From Schistosoma haematobium (taxonomy: Eukaryota; Platyhelminthes; Trematoda; Strigeidida; Schistosomatidae), in assembly GCF_000699445.3 (NCBI RefSeq), contig NC_067195.1:69126591-69190590 (forward strand): a stretch of 64,000 nt of DNA. The letters are read 5' to 3'. Below, one piece after another: positions 36,530 through 50,038 of the stretch. Below the pieces are notes generated by a model, which worked only from the letters and a program-made list of their open reading frames with translations, made no database searches and was not told the DNA's origin. How positions within the stretch are numbered: position 1 is the stretch's first letter; each line of letters begins with the position of its first letter. The position numbers and the translations under genes were made by a program.

Positions 36530-37900
36530 AAAAAGACTCTTTACTCTAAAGCTAGTTAACGGACAGACAGATAACAGTATTTACACTATTACAGATAGCA
36601 TAGAGCTTCTGGGGTCTCTCGGAACCATACTAACTACAATAATTGCATAGGCAGTTATCCCAATAAACCTGTACCAAAACACCGAATTTCCTGTATGTTT
36701 CTGCGATGGTTCTTTTCAACGTCGACTGATTAACAAGTTTTCTAGGATTCCTGAGCCTCTAGTGACTAATCGAGGGATATTTTGGGACTCCTCCAACGCC
36801 CTCTCTGATAAAATATATGACTTCTTTCTCGGTTTTACTTTAAACCTGATGGCTGGTCTGTGGCGGTGTTCCTCCTCTTTTTTCATTAGTTGCTTTCGTT
36901 CTCATTCGAAGCATTTACTTTGTAATAGTCCGTACGTATATCTAGTGAACGATTCACTTGTCCCCCACTAGTTTTCATCGTCCTTCTATCTTTATGGACT
37001 AGGTTCGTATAGCTTATCCATGTACAAAAACTTGTCAATATTTTGTACAATTATCCATGATTTCCATAGCTTTCGACGCTGTTATGATTTGATGAATACC
37101 TTTTCCACCATGTTATAATTGCGAGTATAACTACTTTTCCTGTGGCAACCCACTTTTTCAGTAGTAGCGTAGGGTTAGAAATCGTCCGTATATTTCTCCC
37201 AAACATGGCTTCAACTGGTGACTCCCCTTCTGGTATAACAGGATTAAAAGTGATTCTCTAAAAGACCGAAAGCTCGTTGGCTGCTTGACTCTTTTGAAGA
37301 TGTCCATGTAGCGTTCTCCATGTCCGTTAGACTGAAGATGATAGGGTGAAGAACATTAGTGAGTTATTCCATTTACATCATACAATTACCTGAATGTGTC
37401 AAAGGTTAAATGAGAGCCATTATCTGTCATCAAAGTCTCTGGGACCTCGAAACAGTTAAGCAAAGTGAACAGCTTTTTGACAGTCTATCTAACTAAACAG
37501 TTCAGCATAATATATACTTCCGACTTCTTTGTAAATACGTACATGATAACTAGAAACATGACTCTTATGCTGGATCCACAAAATCTCCATGAAGTCTCTC
37601 TCATACATTATCCATGACCAGCATCAAATATTTTTTATTTCTGCTTAATAGTGCGTCTATTGAGTTTTTGTGGTTGTCCCCCATAGTCCCGTTTTGATTG
37701 CAGATTAGGTTTATGGGACTATTTGCCAATCTTTACATCTCAATCCAATCCAAACCCAATAAATTGATTGGTGAGCGTTTTGTAATATACGATATGACCT
37801 CCTCCGTTATGGTCATTGCAGTGACTTTACAATGTATTTCACCAACAATATCTAGCTTTCTACCCAAAGCACTATGGGCTGACTGTTGAGCTGAACAGAC
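36530..37900 (-). pseudogene. Second gypsy-type pol remnant (integrase region)
   Basis: The minus strand shows broken integrase frames. A TDNGSHLTFDTFR segment contains the second catalytic Asp, and SPYHLQSNGHGERYMDIFKR contains the HPQ-x-NG-x-ER block with the catalytic Glu, followed by a C-terminal region. Several stops and frameshifts occur. The family differs from the Boudicca-type element. It sits immediately outside its 5' LTR, so the Boudicca-type copy may have landed in or beside it. Confidence 0.6.
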
Positions 37901-37904
37901 TTGG

Positions 37905-38820
37905 GGTCTTCAAACATCCCACTATGTTCTGGTGTGTTATGTCGGAAGCTGTGTTCACTTGTGTTGCACCCATTAATCATGAAACATATTTTCGACGGTT
38001 GTACGAGCCGATTAGCTCAAGTGCTTCAAACGTACCAGTTCACCCTCAATTTGATACGGATTCTCATTGGGATTTCTTACTGCACACGATTTTATATGCT
38101 ACAAGGCAGTTTATTCCTCAAATGGTTCCCAAAATCTACAAGCAACCTACAGTCATCAAGAACCGAACTTTTCGATTGCTAAGCCGCAAAAGACACTGTT
38201 GCACGGATTACGAACGAACTGGTAACAACGGCGCATACACGCAATACAAGCATATAAGTAAAATATGCACTAAGACAAAAAGAGAAGACAGGCTTCAATA
38301 ATAGATAAAGCTTATCGATAAATGTGTCTTCAATCCGAAAAGCTTATTCCGTTATGCAGTCTCTCTTCGATAAGCTGAAACTGGAGTTTCCCAACTACTA
38401 GGTCCTAATGGCCCGACCAATAACGACGGGGTTGCCGCTAACTTTCTAGCCGAACAATACTCTCGGACATTTCAACCGACCCACATTAACCGTATTGATG
38501 AAAGCTTTATCTGCAACTGCATAGGACTTTTCGAAGTGAACCTGAACGTTACTTGGTGTACAGGAAACTGCAGCATCTAAAAATCAGACACTTCTCTTGG
38601 CTCGGATATGGTCCATTCTGACATACTGAGGGAAGCAGCTTCAATCTTGACAACACCGCCTAGCGTGATGTTCCCACACTCGTTAAGCCGAGGCACATTA
38701 TCGGAAATTTGGAATCTGGCTCACACCACACCAATTTTCAAAGGAGGTGGACGCAGCGAACCGTCAAGCCACCGATCGGTGGCTCTTTTCTCTAAACTAT
38801 GAAGATTACTCTTTTATGAT
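37905..38820 (+). pseudogene. CR1-like LINE remnant (linker and start of reverse transcriptase)
   Basis: Frames 37924-38301 and 38608-38802 carry pieces typical of a schistosome CR1-like ORF2. These are a region ending RQFIPQMVPKIYKQPTVIK then RLLSRKRHCCTDYERTGN, a stretch near 38400 with LGPNGPTNNDGVAANFLAEQ, and the reverse-transcriptase start SRGTLSEIWNLAHTTPIFKG followed by SEPSSHRSVALFSKL. The frame is broken between the pieces and the remainder of the RT is missing after 38815. Dead and 3'-truncated. Confidence 0.7.
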
Positions 38821-41498
38821 ATCCTCAATATCTGGATAACTGGTCATAGTTCATAAGCGCGTAATTTTGATGTACTCAACAATACAATTAGATTTGATCA
38901 ACTAAGTGTAATTTAATATCATATGAAATTTCACTAATCAATCGGTATCTAATTAATTGAGATGTCTTATAATAAAAAACAATAAAGTTCATCATTAATC
39001 ATTGTACTGAGCAAAAAACTATTTATCATATGACAACACTATCATAGGACTAACAATAAATTGATAATGGTTCATTCGACAATCGACGGATATGTCATCA
39101 GTTATACGATTCATTTGATAAAATTTAATTATTTCTATTATTCATCCTCTATAGCTAACTACTAAACTCTCAATTTTAAAGATTTGGATCAGTTAACTGT
39201 ACGTATAAGATAATATGTAAAATATAGTATTAATCAGCATAAATCACCGATTGTTTTTACAAAGCATAACAAAATTACCTCTGCGGAAATATTTTATGCC
39301 TCACGTTAATTTAACTACCTAATTAAATCAGTAGATTAGATAACAACTTAACACTTGCATCACAGCAAACCTATCATATTAAATTTTGCTGTGGTTGTAG
39401 ATGACTAGAATTACTTTGTAATAGCACTGGGAATGACTTTTTGCATAACATTAATACACCAATAGAATGTTATGATCTCCCTGATAAGAACTCATGGTTC
39501 CCAACTGTTGCCTTTCATTGTTGTAATCCTCCTAAAACAACTAGTGGATCATATCATTCCAAAGAATTTGACCCAATATCTCTGGCTATTACATGTAATA
39601 CTGTTTTTTTTTTATTAATCTGGTAATGTCCGTAAATTGGTATGCACTCAATAATTATATCGGGAATATATTGATTTCCATTTTGTATAGAATCTTTTTT
39701 TTTAATTTGCACTCTAGAAACGCATAAGCTCATCAATCACAATTGAAAACATATGATAAAGCCAAGAAATCATCTTGTAGCATGTTATTACATATACAAT
39801 TTATATAGAATTGGTGGTTTATTAATTAAACCAATCAGATTTCAACCAGTAGGTTGTACGTTCGAATCCCATCCTACCTACTTCGAATTAGGTAACCAGA
39901 TAGTACTTGGTGATTCAGTTATTATTATTTAAAGAAACATTTGATTTCCTACTCCATCACATCATAAATTTGGATGCGATTCCAACGATTTCGCATGCAG
40001 GTAGCCAAATAACAAGACATTTTCTTTACACATAAAATATAGTTCAAAATTGAACTAGGTCATAAACATATTTACATGGCGAATCACTTATAATATCAAT
40101 AATGAGATTATCAGAAGTGCTGACTAACTAATTCTACTTAAATACCTAAATAATTTATTTATTTAGCAAGGGGATATAAGCAGTAGTAATTTTAATCAAT
40201 TTATTAATTTAGTTATGATAAAACATATTAAACAAATGAGAAACATGAAAAAATTCCTTTCAATTAAAAAAAAGACAAGATGAGGAACAATGAAGTATTG
40301 TCTAATCAGTTCTTTTTTAGAAAAAACTGTTTTCATCTTGTATAACTATTACCAAATAGAATGTAATAAACAATTGTATTCTGTATAAATACTGATAGTA
40401 TCTTTAAAAGAAAATCATTCAATGTGCAGAGTTTGTGTGTTGTTTCTTTCCTTACAAATAAGTTAGTTCAAATTTATTTATTTGTTTGCTTCTTTTTGAT
40501 GAAATCTTCTACTAACAAACCCCTACACTTTCCTGGAAAAAACTTACATACAGAGAGAAATTTACACATAAAAATTTAATGTAAACTAATAGTATTACTT
40601 TAAAGACTTTTTAATCCAAACAATATGGAAATATAAAGACAACTTATTATATTGGTTAAAAATAGAAAAAACCCAGCAGAATTAATTATTTATAATTTCA
40701 GAAAGGTGAAGCAAGTAGAAAAAATAAAAAAAATTGACAACAGTAAGAATATAAACATAAGCCAAAAAGAGGAATTCAGACGACAAACATATACATAGAC
40801 CTATACAACGAAACGAAGAACAGTATAAAATTAAATTATGAGCGATACACACAAACAAACAAAGAAGAAAATTGAATAATAAACACATAAAAGGAAATCA
40901 AATACACACATGTACAAACATGCATCTACTATTAATCACTTACATGTTGTGTATGCAAAGTCTATCAAATATATGCTAACAACAGCGACAATATAAGTAG
41001 GAAAAATGAATTTGAAAATCAACAAAACATCAAGCTAAAAATTCCTTAACGCAGATAAAAATGAAGACAACACTAAATGGTTTTGTTAACATGTGTGAGA
41101 AAATAAATTCAACAATAAATGGACACTATATTTTGTTTTAATAAAAGGAAGAATGGAATTTGAATAGATTAACATGAAATATAATATACAGATCGTTTTT
41201 TGGTGATATTTACTAATCACAATTATGGATCAGAGAGAATAGCAGGAAAAGAGGGAGGAAGAGGAAAGAAACTGATGACCAAATATTAATATGTGATTAT
41301 GATGATTAACACAAAAGCAATTAATTAGTGCACAATATTAATGGGGAATGAATCTTTATGAATTTTTTTGTTTTCAAAGGTGTACAAAAGGAACAAGAGC
41401 AATTTTATTCTGTATGCGTAGTAATTATTGTGTAAAGGAGTTGAAGGATTGTTATGACTTATGAACCTACAACGACTATTATGATTACCAACACTATA
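38821..41498. other. Intergenic or intron DNA with a tRNA-like SINE
   Basis: AT-rich. A tRNA-like SINE with box B-like CGTTCGAATCCC lies at about 39811-39900 (plus). AATAAA on the minus strand at 41404-41409 lies 90 bases beyond the stop of the exon at 41499-41587. Nothing else recognised. Confidence 0.5.
41404..41409 (-). terminator. Polyadenylation signal after the 41.5-kb exon
   Basis: AATAAA on the minus strand, 90 bases downstream of the stop codon at 41499-41501. Confidence 0.4.
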
Positions 41499-41587
41499 CT
41501 ACTCATAGGCATCATATGGATAAACAGATAATTGTTGATAATGTGAATGGGAATTCCGCGCGCTAGATCCATTGGATTGACTTTTTA
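41499..41587 (-). CDS. Orphan terminal exon, hydrophilic Tyr/Gln-rich tail
   Basis: Acceptor TTTTATTGTAG, then 28 residues ending SHYQQLSVYPYDAYE and a TAG, with AATAAA 90 bases further on. The reading looks strongly coding. It needs a preceding exon that ends in phase 1; the last clear prominin exon (54 kb) ends in phase 2, so it fits prominin only through an unseen exon. A weaker acceptor at the GATCTAG inside it would fit prominin directly. Either it is an alternative prominin tail or it belongs to an unknown gene. Confidence 0.45.
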
Positions 41588-41599
41588 CTACAATAAAAT

Positions 41600-43380
41600 G
41601 AAATTGCAATTTGGAAAGAGAAATAAACAAAAAAAGTCAGCATTTTGCTATTAGCAAATTAGAAACATTATTATGATTAATAATTGCATTAAATTAAACA
41701 AATAAAACACTACATTAGGTTTGGACTTGTTCATGGAAAACGTTTATGATTCCAAGAACTATTGATTTCACAAGAAACTCTAATCTGGTGTATTTAATGG
41801 TTGATAATAGTCATTTCATGGACTCAAAGTTATTTAGAAAATCTTGCCGAACTTATTCAGAAATCATCTCATACACAAACCAGACTTCAATTAGAATATA
41901 CACAAATAAACTTGGTTTTATTGTACATAAAAAAAATGTGTGCAGCCTTTTTATGTATCCTAGTCTTTCACTTAATTACGCCTTATAAAATTTATTTAAC
42001 ATTATTTTCTAACTTTATTCTTACGTACTGTGTTTTGTTAATCTGATTAACGAATCGTTTGGGACCCGTTTTTAATTATTTCTAAACGTTCCAATAAATA
42101 CTTATGTTCGTTTAAATTCCAACTTACCTGATTTCTATTCCTATTCTTACGTAGTTAGTTGCAATAATTAATCGACTATGTAGTCGAGCTTTAGTTTTAA
42201 TTTCGCGTTTATTGAGCTATTACTAAATTAACATTGAGATGTAGAGTTAAGTTGGTCAACCAAAATTTATACTTAAATACAAACGCATATATCTGCGTAG
42301 AATTATGAGAAGGAATCAAATGAAAAGAAATATATCTTCATTCAAGTTGTATTTTAATTTCATAGCTACCAGTGACAGATATTACGTAATTAATATTATA
42401 CGGAAATAATGATAATACATTTTCAGCATTTAATCGTATAAAACATGTGTTGTTGTGGATTTGACTATGTTATAGTGAATATGAATATTATAAATACTTG
42501 GTATTCATATAAATCATCAAGAAAATTAGTAGATGACATTACATGAAAATGATGTTTTCGTGAATATAACTATTTGCAAGGATGTCAAATTAACTTGGTT
42601 AAATTATCAAAATGCTTCATTACTATCAGGTTAAAAAAGACATTACGTTGCAACGAGTAAGTAAGCACGTATGAAGCAGTTAAAAATATACCCACAAATT
42701 TCCTCAAAGTAATATTGATCTACATAAGGATTAGGAAAAGACAAAAGCTAAAGCATTTTAGTGCATTGTGTAGTAAAAACATACAAACAAAGTAAGAATC
42801 AAAGAACTTTGAAAGAAATTTTAAGAAAATCATTGCTGATGAACGAACAGAGATATACAAAACTGGACAACTACTAGTGAGGAATAAAAGTTAAATAACA
42901 TTGATTTGGTTGATAAATGATACGTTTATCAAAAGTTAAACGGTCACCAATACTTAACACAAGATTCGACCACATGATTAGCAAACCCAGTAAATAAAAT
43001 TGTCAACGTTATGGGCTGTTTCTCTTCCTTTTATTTTCTTAATCGGTCCGAATGAACATGGGTTTAAAACATTGTCCTTAGCATAACTAGTTTATATTTG
43101 AAAAGCGTAAGAATATTTTTACCAATTCTATTATATTTTAGGCAGTGAACATAAACACACCAAGTAATGAGTAAATCTGTAAGTGGAAAAGCCGTGCAAA
43201 GCTAGTTAGTTAATTTTCATTATTAAAACAATGTATTAAAAAAACAGGAAAAAATCATTTTAAACTCTACACTTAGAGTTGAAGGGTATTCATTTAGAAC
43301 AGTCATGACGCCTTATGCTAAAAGCATATATAATTCGGAAGTAACCAGGCCGATTCCTCTTTTTGACTAATACAGCAAAA
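41600..43380. other. No gene recognised
   Basis: AT-rich DNA. Plus-strand frames at 41746-42046 lack recognisable content. Confidence 0.5.
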
Positions 43381-43384
43381 ATTG

Positions 43385-44670
43385 ATTTAGGTAATGGAAT
43401 GCCCGCACAATGTGAGAGATCAGGAGGATCACTCAAGTAACTGCGGAAATGAGAAGACAAAACCTCGCTCTGATTAAGTTAAGTGAAACCCCAGCCCTAC
43501 TGAACCCACTGGACATCTAAGCAGCACACAAAGACCTTCTTATAGATGACACTCCACCCACAATCGAAGAAATCATTAAGGATCGATCATGCACAGACCG
43601 AATCACGACATTACAAATCATCGTTGAGCAATCAACGGAATAGAATCCGTCACTATACATCAACTTCCTTGACTATGAGAAAGCATTTGACAGTATGGAT
43701 AGGAGAATCTTATGGAATCTTCGACCCTGGTGTACCTGCAATCATCGACATCAAATGTAATTCGTACGACGGACCACAGTGCAAGGTCGTGCACGGAGGG
43801 CAGTTTATAGATGCATTACAAGTGTAGACTAGTGTTAAACGAGGCTGCTTACTCTTGCTTCCTTTCCTCCTTCTGCTGGCTGATTGAATTATGAAGACCT
43901 CTACATCTCAGAGGCAACACGGAATACAATATACAGCTTGGATACAGCTACATAATTTCAAATTAACAGACGACTTAGACCTCCGATCACATACACGGCA
44001 ATAAATGCAAGTGAAGACAGCTAGAGCAGCAGCAGTAGGCCTCAACATTAACGAGGAAAAAGCAAAATCCTGAAAATATCATGCAGCCAGCATCGACCTA
44101 ATCACACTTGATGGTGAAGCTCTGAAGGAGATAAAAGCCTCTAAATACCACGGGAGTATCATCGATAAGTAAGGGAAATTTAATGCAGATATGGAGGGCA
44201 GCATTTCTACAAAAAAAGAACGCCTGGAAATCAAAACAAGTGTCCGCCAACTTCAAAGTCAGAATTTTCAAAAATAATGTTAAAACAGTTCTATAGTAAG
44301 GAGCTAAAATTAGGAGAATCATCATCAAAAAAAGTGTACAGGTATTCATAAACAATTGTCTACACAAGATACTCGAGATCTATTGATCAGACACTATCAG
44401 CCATAACCTACTATGACGGAGAATAAACCAGCTGAAAATATTTTTGAGGTGGATAGAAAACACTGTGGAAATCATCAAACTTCATCACGAGGCAAGCCAT
44501 AACTTGAAAATACTCAAGGTAAAAACCAAAGGAAATATTGCACCGGTAATTGGAGGCAGAAATCAAACAAGTAAGTACTATTTGTCAACAACTGGAAAGA
44601 AAATCCCAGGATAGAATTAATTGGTGGTTTCTGGTCTACAGCTTATAGGCCAGGAAGGGTAACAGACGTA
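43385..44670 (+). pseudogene. Non-LTR retrotransposon reverse transcriptase remnant (RTE-like)
   Basis: Broken plus-strand frames spell an RT: YINFLDYEKAFDSMDRRILW (the first catalytic Asp region), then VPAIIDIKCNSYDGPQCKVV, an RGCLLLLPFLL-like block, a decayed FADDLDL (about 43970) where the catalytic D-D would be, then thumb-like pieces (NTVKTVL-, INNCLHKILEI-like) to about 44400. Many stops and frameshifts. Layout and wording resemble schistosome SR2/RTE-like elements as I know them. Dead copy. Confidence 0.6.
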
Positions 44671-45029
44671 CGTAAAGTAAGTGATACGAATTGTTAGGAG
44701 AAAAAACACGAAAAAGTGTTTCGAGCTATGTTCAAAATGAGCTACTACATTAAATAAGTGTTTATTGCTACCAGCCACAAGATGAAAGTGGAAAGAAATT
44801 AAAAGCTCATTATATCCATAATTTTAAGACGTTAAATTATATTCGAAATAAATAGTGGCAAACTGAAAATTTGTATGATAAAGTTCAAGAGGAAGCAAAA
44901 ACTTCCTCGCTTGTGAAGGATTATACGCCGTTAAATTTTACTGACAAACTAACATTACCATTTGTTTTGATATTTATATGGGAGCAGGAAAGTTAAACAA
45001 CTAGATTCCTATTTTATGACTTAAAAGTA

Positions 45030-45310
45030 TCTAGCCCCCCCCCGGTACGGCCGAGGGTGGGCAAAGTCAGCTCTTCCACTCGAAATGCTCTCACATGACC
45101 ACGTGTATACAACCACTGCCAGGGAAGTCCTACTCACTACCTTACCGCGGTGGGGCTGTTGTTTATGAAATTGAGAGGACGAAAAGCGAATGTCCGGCAC
45201 TATAACCGGTTCAGTGGATATGGGGAACCCACCTAGGGAAGTTGGAAAACACTGATTCTCAACCAATGGTGTGCATGGGCCCCAGTTTAAATCAGTAAGT
45301 GACAAACATT
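45030..45310 (+). mobile_element. GC-rich repeat segment, probably LINE 5' or 3' UTR
   Basis: A sharp GC-rich island in AT-rich DNA, starting with a C8-9 run and containing GGGTGGGCAAAGTCAGCTC and ACCGCGGTGGGGCTGTTG. It lies about 400 bases from the RTE-like remnant and may be its displaced UTR. The 94-aa minus-strand frame across it is not called. Confidence 0.4.
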
Positions 45311-47040
45311 CGCTTGAACCATTATTACAATTATCAAATGATCATAGAATGTAGTTCATGACTAGCGAATCATAGAATTTACATTATATCTATGAACGAT
45401 AACATTTTTAATCAACATTTAGGAATATGAACTATCGTATTTTGTTATCAGATGAAAGGTATGTTAGCTTATAGCTTTAAATGAAGTGATGATAATTACT
45501 GTGACATTATGAAATGATAATTCCTATATGTTAATAAAGTCTGAAAATGAAGCACAGTACTAATGCTCTAAAATCCTATCGGAATACAAAAGGTTCACAA
45601 TTAATCTAAGATCATCATACAATATGTAAATCATAGTTCGGCGTGCAGACTTTTGCCTGAATGTTGAGTTGTACTACTCACAATGTATTAACCATTACAT
45701 ACATATGATTAACCATGCCCGCCATATACTGAGGAAAGTATTAAACTGCCTCGTTCCACTTGTTATCAGTTATTTGACTGTTTTAAGAAAACCATAAATG
45801 AACGGTAGCTGGTAGATAGATGGATCGTTATGATACATAAGCATACATAGTTGAGCGATAAACGGGAAACAATTTGGAGAACATATGGTAAGCCATTGGT
45901 AATTATGTAAACCCACAATATGTAGCAAATATCTGAGCGTTAAATACAGCTGTTTGGGCATACAGGCAAACCAATTAGGAGTATTGTAACAAAAAGAGAT
46001 TTGCTAACTTCGTAAGAAAATAACATTAGTTGTTTATAGTTAATTGTTTACACCACCATAAAAAAGTAAAGTTAATACACTCGGAAGGTGAGGGTGCATA
46101 GCTGATACCAAAGAAAAACACTACATTTTGTTTTTGTAAAAATATGAACTTCTCGAAACTGTTGTGTACCTTTTATGCTCCTGGATTCGGAACAGCCACA
46201 TAACCTATACAGATGATAAAAAATGTAAATGACTCTGTGATTATAAAAGTACGGAGAAATTGAATGATCGAAAATGATAGTGATAATATAATACAGAAGC
46301 AACTTGAAGAAAAATAAAAGAGAACACAAGTATGCCAGTGGGTTAGTGTAAAAATACGGAGTGAACAGTCGGTGCGTAAAAGATTGAAATCGGTGAGATG
46401 ACGGGAACATAAGTAGCAACATCAGAATTATATATATATAGAATAAATATTGAAGGATTACAGTAGAGAGAAATGAAGTGAGTTGGTTAATCAATTAGAA
46501 ATTCAATGGAAATGTTATATTGCCAAAAAACTAAAGCATTCATAAACAAGTAACGTCCGTATTCAGCTGTTAAATGCATCCATACACACGCATACAAACG
46601 AAGAAAATTACTGGAAAGTAATATGAATATATATGCAGCTTATGACGATGGATATTCTTTGAAAAATAAGACAGGGATGAAAAAATCCTGAAGACTTCCT
46701 GTTTATGGGTAGAAATTGATTGCCAATCAAATTCAAATGTTAATTTAGGCTTCTCAAAAACCAACTTAATACACAAAGATACTAACGAGATTGTGTGGAG
46801 CCTTTCAAAAATCTGGAAGTTACTACAAGGTGTTCTGATAAAACTCTATAAAACCTGTTCCAGTTACTTTCAAGTATTTAGAAAAATATGTTAATCTAAG
46901 TAGGAAAGCAAAGTTATCAAAAAACCGAGCATATACAATAGTCACAAGTTTGTAAACAACTACAATTTACTGTTGCAAGTTATGTTATAAAATAGGAATT
47001 AGCAAGCACACGATGGTCATAGTTGATAAAATGAGTGAGA
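45311..47040. other. No gene recognised
   Basis: AT-rich. The 140-aa minus-strand frame at 46072-46494 is Phe/Tyr/Leu-rich from A-rich sequence, has no splice sites and is rejected. Confidence 0.5.
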
Positions 47041-47189
47041 AGAATATCGACCGATAGATGAAATGCAGTGATAGCTGCTCATAAAACAGAGTTATCAATG
47101 TGAGCTCCCAATCAATTGATATCAGAAGAAAAAACACTAACCCGCAGAATAGGTATTCTATTCGGTGAAATTACATGCTTATATACACG

Positions 47190-47965
47190 ACATTAACAGA
47201 AAAGGACTACCGGTTCCTGCCATCTAGATATATCAACAAGTTTTCGATTTTCGTTTGCTTTAATACTGTTATATCCCGACGAGAATTATGGTAACTTTTG
47301 GGAACCATTTATGGACCAATACAATACATACTTTTACTGTATGATTGTTAAGTGGTTAAACTATGCATATTATAAGCTTAATTTTAACTCATGGACTATT
47401 ATTATACGACTTACCGCTCTTGAGTTTTACCTGATCTGTCAATTACAGTCTCCCACGTTTACAGCCCCTTTTGGCTAGATCTTGCACAAATGTTGTTTCC
47501 TATTTTATGGTACGATGTGTTCTGTTTCGTTTGTATATGACTCAGTGTGATTGAAATAAATGATTCATATCGCAGAGGCTGAGATTGGTGTTCTGAACTT
47601 AACAGACAGGGCTAGGCAGGAAGAAGGGCCGATAAGGAATCTAGACTGCTCGTACGGGTTTACGAGTCATTGGTTCGGTCGATAAATTTCCTTGCTCTAA
47701 TTGGTGGTATCATTAAGTTAGAACTTAATAGAGCACAAGTTATAACAAATACATCATTATGCCTATTATTCGCATAACCTATTCAGGTGCGTTTCTTAAA
47801 AGTGTACGATCTTTCGTTGTACAAGTTACAACCTAATTGGCGATCACTTAATATTTATCGTCAGTATCGACCAAGAAGTAAGAAACGGAAACTTCTTTGA
47901 ATACTTTGTACTAAGAATTCTGTATTGTACCAAAAATATAATGTTGAATAAAGCTAATAAAAACA
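47190..47965 (+). mobile_element. Older retroposon-like repeat, interrupted by a solo LTR
   Basis: Left part 47190-47266 and right part 47748-47965 together match 12585-12965. The right part ends GTTGAATAAAGCTAATAAA. The interruption is the solo LTR with its duplicated AATAC. Confidence 0.6.
47267..47747 (+). mobile_element. Solo LTR with exact target-site duplication
   Basis: 481 bp, starting TGTTATATCCCGACG and ending GTTATAACA, so it has inverted TGTTATA/TATAACA ends. It is flanked by AATAC at 47262-47266 and 47748-47752. It contains GAAATAAATGATTCAT, a possible poly(A) signal. Related LTRs are at 35408, 51477 and 60580. Confidence 0.9.
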
Positions 47966-47989
47966 GACTTCAAATAAAAAACATAATTA

Positions 47990-49980
47990 TATGTCAGAGC
48001 ACACTGAAGAAAGTCAACTGAATTAGAACCTCGGTGTAGGACTTAATACTTGTCCCGCCTATGACCTCTCCCCGACAAAATGATTTGGGATCCTTTATTC
48101 CTAACGCTGGTAAAACGGTGATAGGTTTGTGTTATTTCATGTGATCCTCCACTTTTCACTGAAATTATTTTTCTGCAGCTGCACTATTCACATTATATTC
48201 GGATCATTTGTTAGTCACCCTTTGATTATAGATTGAGCACAAATAAACCATTTTACTTTCTCCTCTTGCTTAAGGCAGAAAATGTATCACGTGATTTGAA
48301 GTGTAAAGGTAATTTGTGCCAAAATTACTTTTGTGCTGCAATTGAGACTGTCAGTGGTTCGCATAAGCTTGTTTGGTGCCTTGTTGGGGTTGATCAGTTG
48401 AACATGCTGCAAACACGACTGAGGAATTATATTTAAAGTTTTTAGAGATCAAGTCGAATAATTGTCTAGAAATACAGGTTGCATTGCCTTAGCTGAATTT
48501 GAATCAGCACGTACTTCAAGACTTTTTAATGACAAGATGAAACTTATTTTAACACTGTAGAGTGTTGATTAACCCCACTTAACTAACAAAAACGAAGTTG
48601 ACAGTTAAAACCCTTCCCAGATTCGGCAACCTCGAAGTATTATTAACGCTTAAACAAAATATTATAGCTTGGAGTTAACTAAACAAACAGATACTTGGAT
48701 ACTAAGTTTCGACAGATATTTATACTTTATAAATGAGAAGTTATTAGACAAATGTGGTAGTAAGACACTAACTGATCGTCAGTAAGTTAGGAAAGAAATA
48801 ACAGATATCATAAAAGATATACCGATTGAGGAGTGAATAAAGTCGTAATAGTGATACATTCTTTTAGTGAGTATTAGTTAAGTGTTACCAAAAAGAGATC
48901 AGATTATGTAGTTTTCTATTATTACATGTTAGTTCTTTTTTTAAAGGATAACCACTATGAAATTCGCTAATTTATATTTCCGCAATAAGATTTGTTGCTA
49001 CCTGATTGATTGTCATCACGTCTAGTTTGGTTTGTTACGTACCTCAAGATTATTGAGTGCTACTGAATAGATAGAGTTGTTCCATTTTGAATTTTACATA
49101 TGCACGGAACATAAAGTTATCCTGAAAGTTCCATTTCCTCTATAAGCCTGTGGATAATTAATGTTGATATGTTGTTATGTGACAGACATTCGGTTTATTC
49201 GAGCACATATTCTTTGATTCGTATTACAAAAATCCTTAATTATTCATAAACAGAATTTGCTGTAAGGAAACCAAAAATGTTGATATTTTATTGACATTCA
49301 ACAAGTGTGCAACTGAAGATGTGTCGTTATTAACACTGCACATACAAGGGTGTTATGGTTGGTATGGAGTGTAAAAGGAAAAAATTGTTAAGGTATTAAA
49401 TACTACTACTACTACTACTAAGACGAAGACTAACTATTGAAAATATTCATATTATTTCTTATTGACTTCCTAACTATATTTGTTTTTCAAATGTCATTAT
49501 TATCTTTAACTTATTTTAATATTCCCTACAGAACATAGAACGTTTTATTTCACAAGATGATGAATTTATTTGATGTAATCCTCTTAAAGTAATATAAAAT
49601 TCAATAGTATATTTTAAGGAAGAATAACATTTACAACATACTTGATTCAGTATCTAAACTTATGTTATGAGGAGAGTTTTCTTCATTAACTAAAACAACA
49701 TATAATTGTATTTAAAACTTCAGATAAATGAGATAAAACCCAGAGATAAATACATAGTGATACGAATTAAATTATGTAACCATATAAAATTTTTTCGAAG
49801 ACGTATTTTATATTAGATAGTAAATTCAATTACAGAACAAGAAAAAAGCATTATAATAAGTCAGTTCACTAGAATATTATTAGTACACAATTAACACACT
49901 CTTACTATAAATATTAGGAACATACTAGTGTTATTTAACTTATTTACCAGGTACCATATTAGTGTACTTGGCTTTTGTTG
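47990..49980. other. No gene recognised; (TAC)n run
   Basis: A (TAC)n run sits at about 49400-49420. A 67-aa plus-strand frame at 48233-48436 has mixed composition and could be old retroelement coding sequence, but no motif was identified. Confidence 0.4.
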
Positions 49981-50038
49981 CTACAAAATTGAACAAAATG
50001 AAGTAGACGAAGAGAGATTTGAACTTGAACCAGAATGA
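49981..50038 (-). CDS. PROM1: Candidate last exon of prominin
   Basis: Acceptor CCATTATTTTCTAG, phase 2 as required by the exon at 54 kb. It then encodes HSGSSSNLSSSTSFCSIL and TAG. The C-terminal S-I-L fits a class I PDZ-ligand pattern. A different 3' exon (41499-41587) competes for this role. Confidence 0.5.

Noticed and set aside
45021..45305. 94-aa minus-strand frame
   Set aside because: An antisense reading of a GC-rich repeat segment; no splice sites or family match.
46072..46494. 140-aa minus-strand frame as a membrane protein
   Set aside because: Hydrophobic only because A-rich plus-strand DNA gives Phe/Tyr/Leu codons on the minus strand. No start context, splice sites or conservation evidence.
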